DNA from: an uncultured Victivallales bacterium
GTDB lineage: Bacteria > Verrucomicrobiota > Lentisphaeria > Oligosphaerales > JAFGRS01
Direction: 5' to 3'
NCBI GenBank assembly: GCA_903834675.1
Contig: CAILKC010000368.1
Coordinates: 1-6,397 of the forward strand
Length of the DNA: 6,397 nt
The position numbers were made by a program, and so were the translations under genes. Shown here in pieces: positions 5,082-6,397 of this stretch. Below the pieces are notes generated by a model, which worked only from the letters and a program-made list of their open reading frames with translations, was not told the DNA's origin and did no database searches. Each line of letters begins with the position of its first letter. Position 1 is the first letter of the stretch.

Positions 5082-5109
5082 TTGACAGGCGCAGGAGCAG
5101 GATTATGAA
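5082..5109 (+). promoter_or_regulatory. Sigma70-type promoter of perR-katG
   Basis: A perfect -35 TTGACA (5082-5087) is followed after 16 nt by TATGAA (5104-5109), a four-of-six match to the -10 consensus. Transcription would start near 5116, leaving a leader of about 43 nt. The AT-rich stretch 5101-5124 spans the -10 and start site and contains GATTATGA (5101-5108), close to a Fur/PerR half-site (GATAATGA). It is the probable PerR operator, though the partner half is poor. Confidence 0.55.
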
Positions 5110-5158
5110 GTAACTAGTAATATCTACGGTTAGCAGGAACAGGCTCGAAGGAAGGCCT

Positions 5159-6397
<1,239 letters not shown>

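Overview
The window looks like chromosomal DNA from a GC-rich Gram-negative bacterium. A predicted outer-membrane beta-barrel and a periplasmic metal-binding protein imply a double envelope. A bacterial MfnB (methanofuran-type furan synthase) fits lineages with C1/methylotrophic metabolism, such as methylotrophic Pseudomonadota, Planctomycetota or NC10-like groups. The species cannot be named from sequence alone. No rRNA, tRNA, insertion sequence, CRISPR array or prophage gene was seen.

Left part (1-3726), all on the minus strand, reads as one metal-related operon transcribed right to left. A sigma70-like promoter (3698-3726) carries a palindrome over its -10 box. It drives, in order: a small ribbon-helix-helix protein with two CxxC pairs (3294-3659); a small Cys/His-rich membrane-anchored protein resembling DUF2946 (2953-3297, ATGA overlap); a gap of about 145 bp with a strong hairpin; an outer-membrane barrel of the 'transporter'/Phenol_MetA_deg type (1925-2806); a ZnuA/TroA-type substrate-binding protein with a zinc-type ligand set (958-1893); a LolD/MacB-type ATPase (182-865); and the start of an FtsX-like permease (1-185, ATGA overlap, cut by the window edge). 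The usual ZnuB/ZnuC partners are absent from this stretch. A zinc-type binding protein is instead linked to a mechanotransmission-type (LolCDE/MacB class) ABC module, an outer-membrane protein and a candidate metal-sensing repressor. This is the most unusual part of the window. My reading is a zinc-responsive envelope transport or homeostasis system, related in idea to the zinc-starvation-induced MacB-like operon PA4063-PA4066 of Pseudomonas aeruginosa.

Middle part (3727-4968), plus strand: a non-coding divergent region of about 450 bp contains an AT-rich island and several hairpins. It leads into mfnB, which encodes (5-formylfuran-3-yl)methyl phosphate synthase. The best start is a GTG at 4183, which restores family numbering with the Schiff-base lysine at residue 27. 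No other methanofuran gene is visible.

Right part (4969-6397), plus strand: a sigma70-like promoter precedes a PerR-type Fur-family peroxide sensor (5159-5671). katG (catalase-peroxidase) follows, beginning at a GTG inside the perR 3' end and running off the window. This is a two-gene peroxide-defence operon in which PerR probably represses itself and katG.
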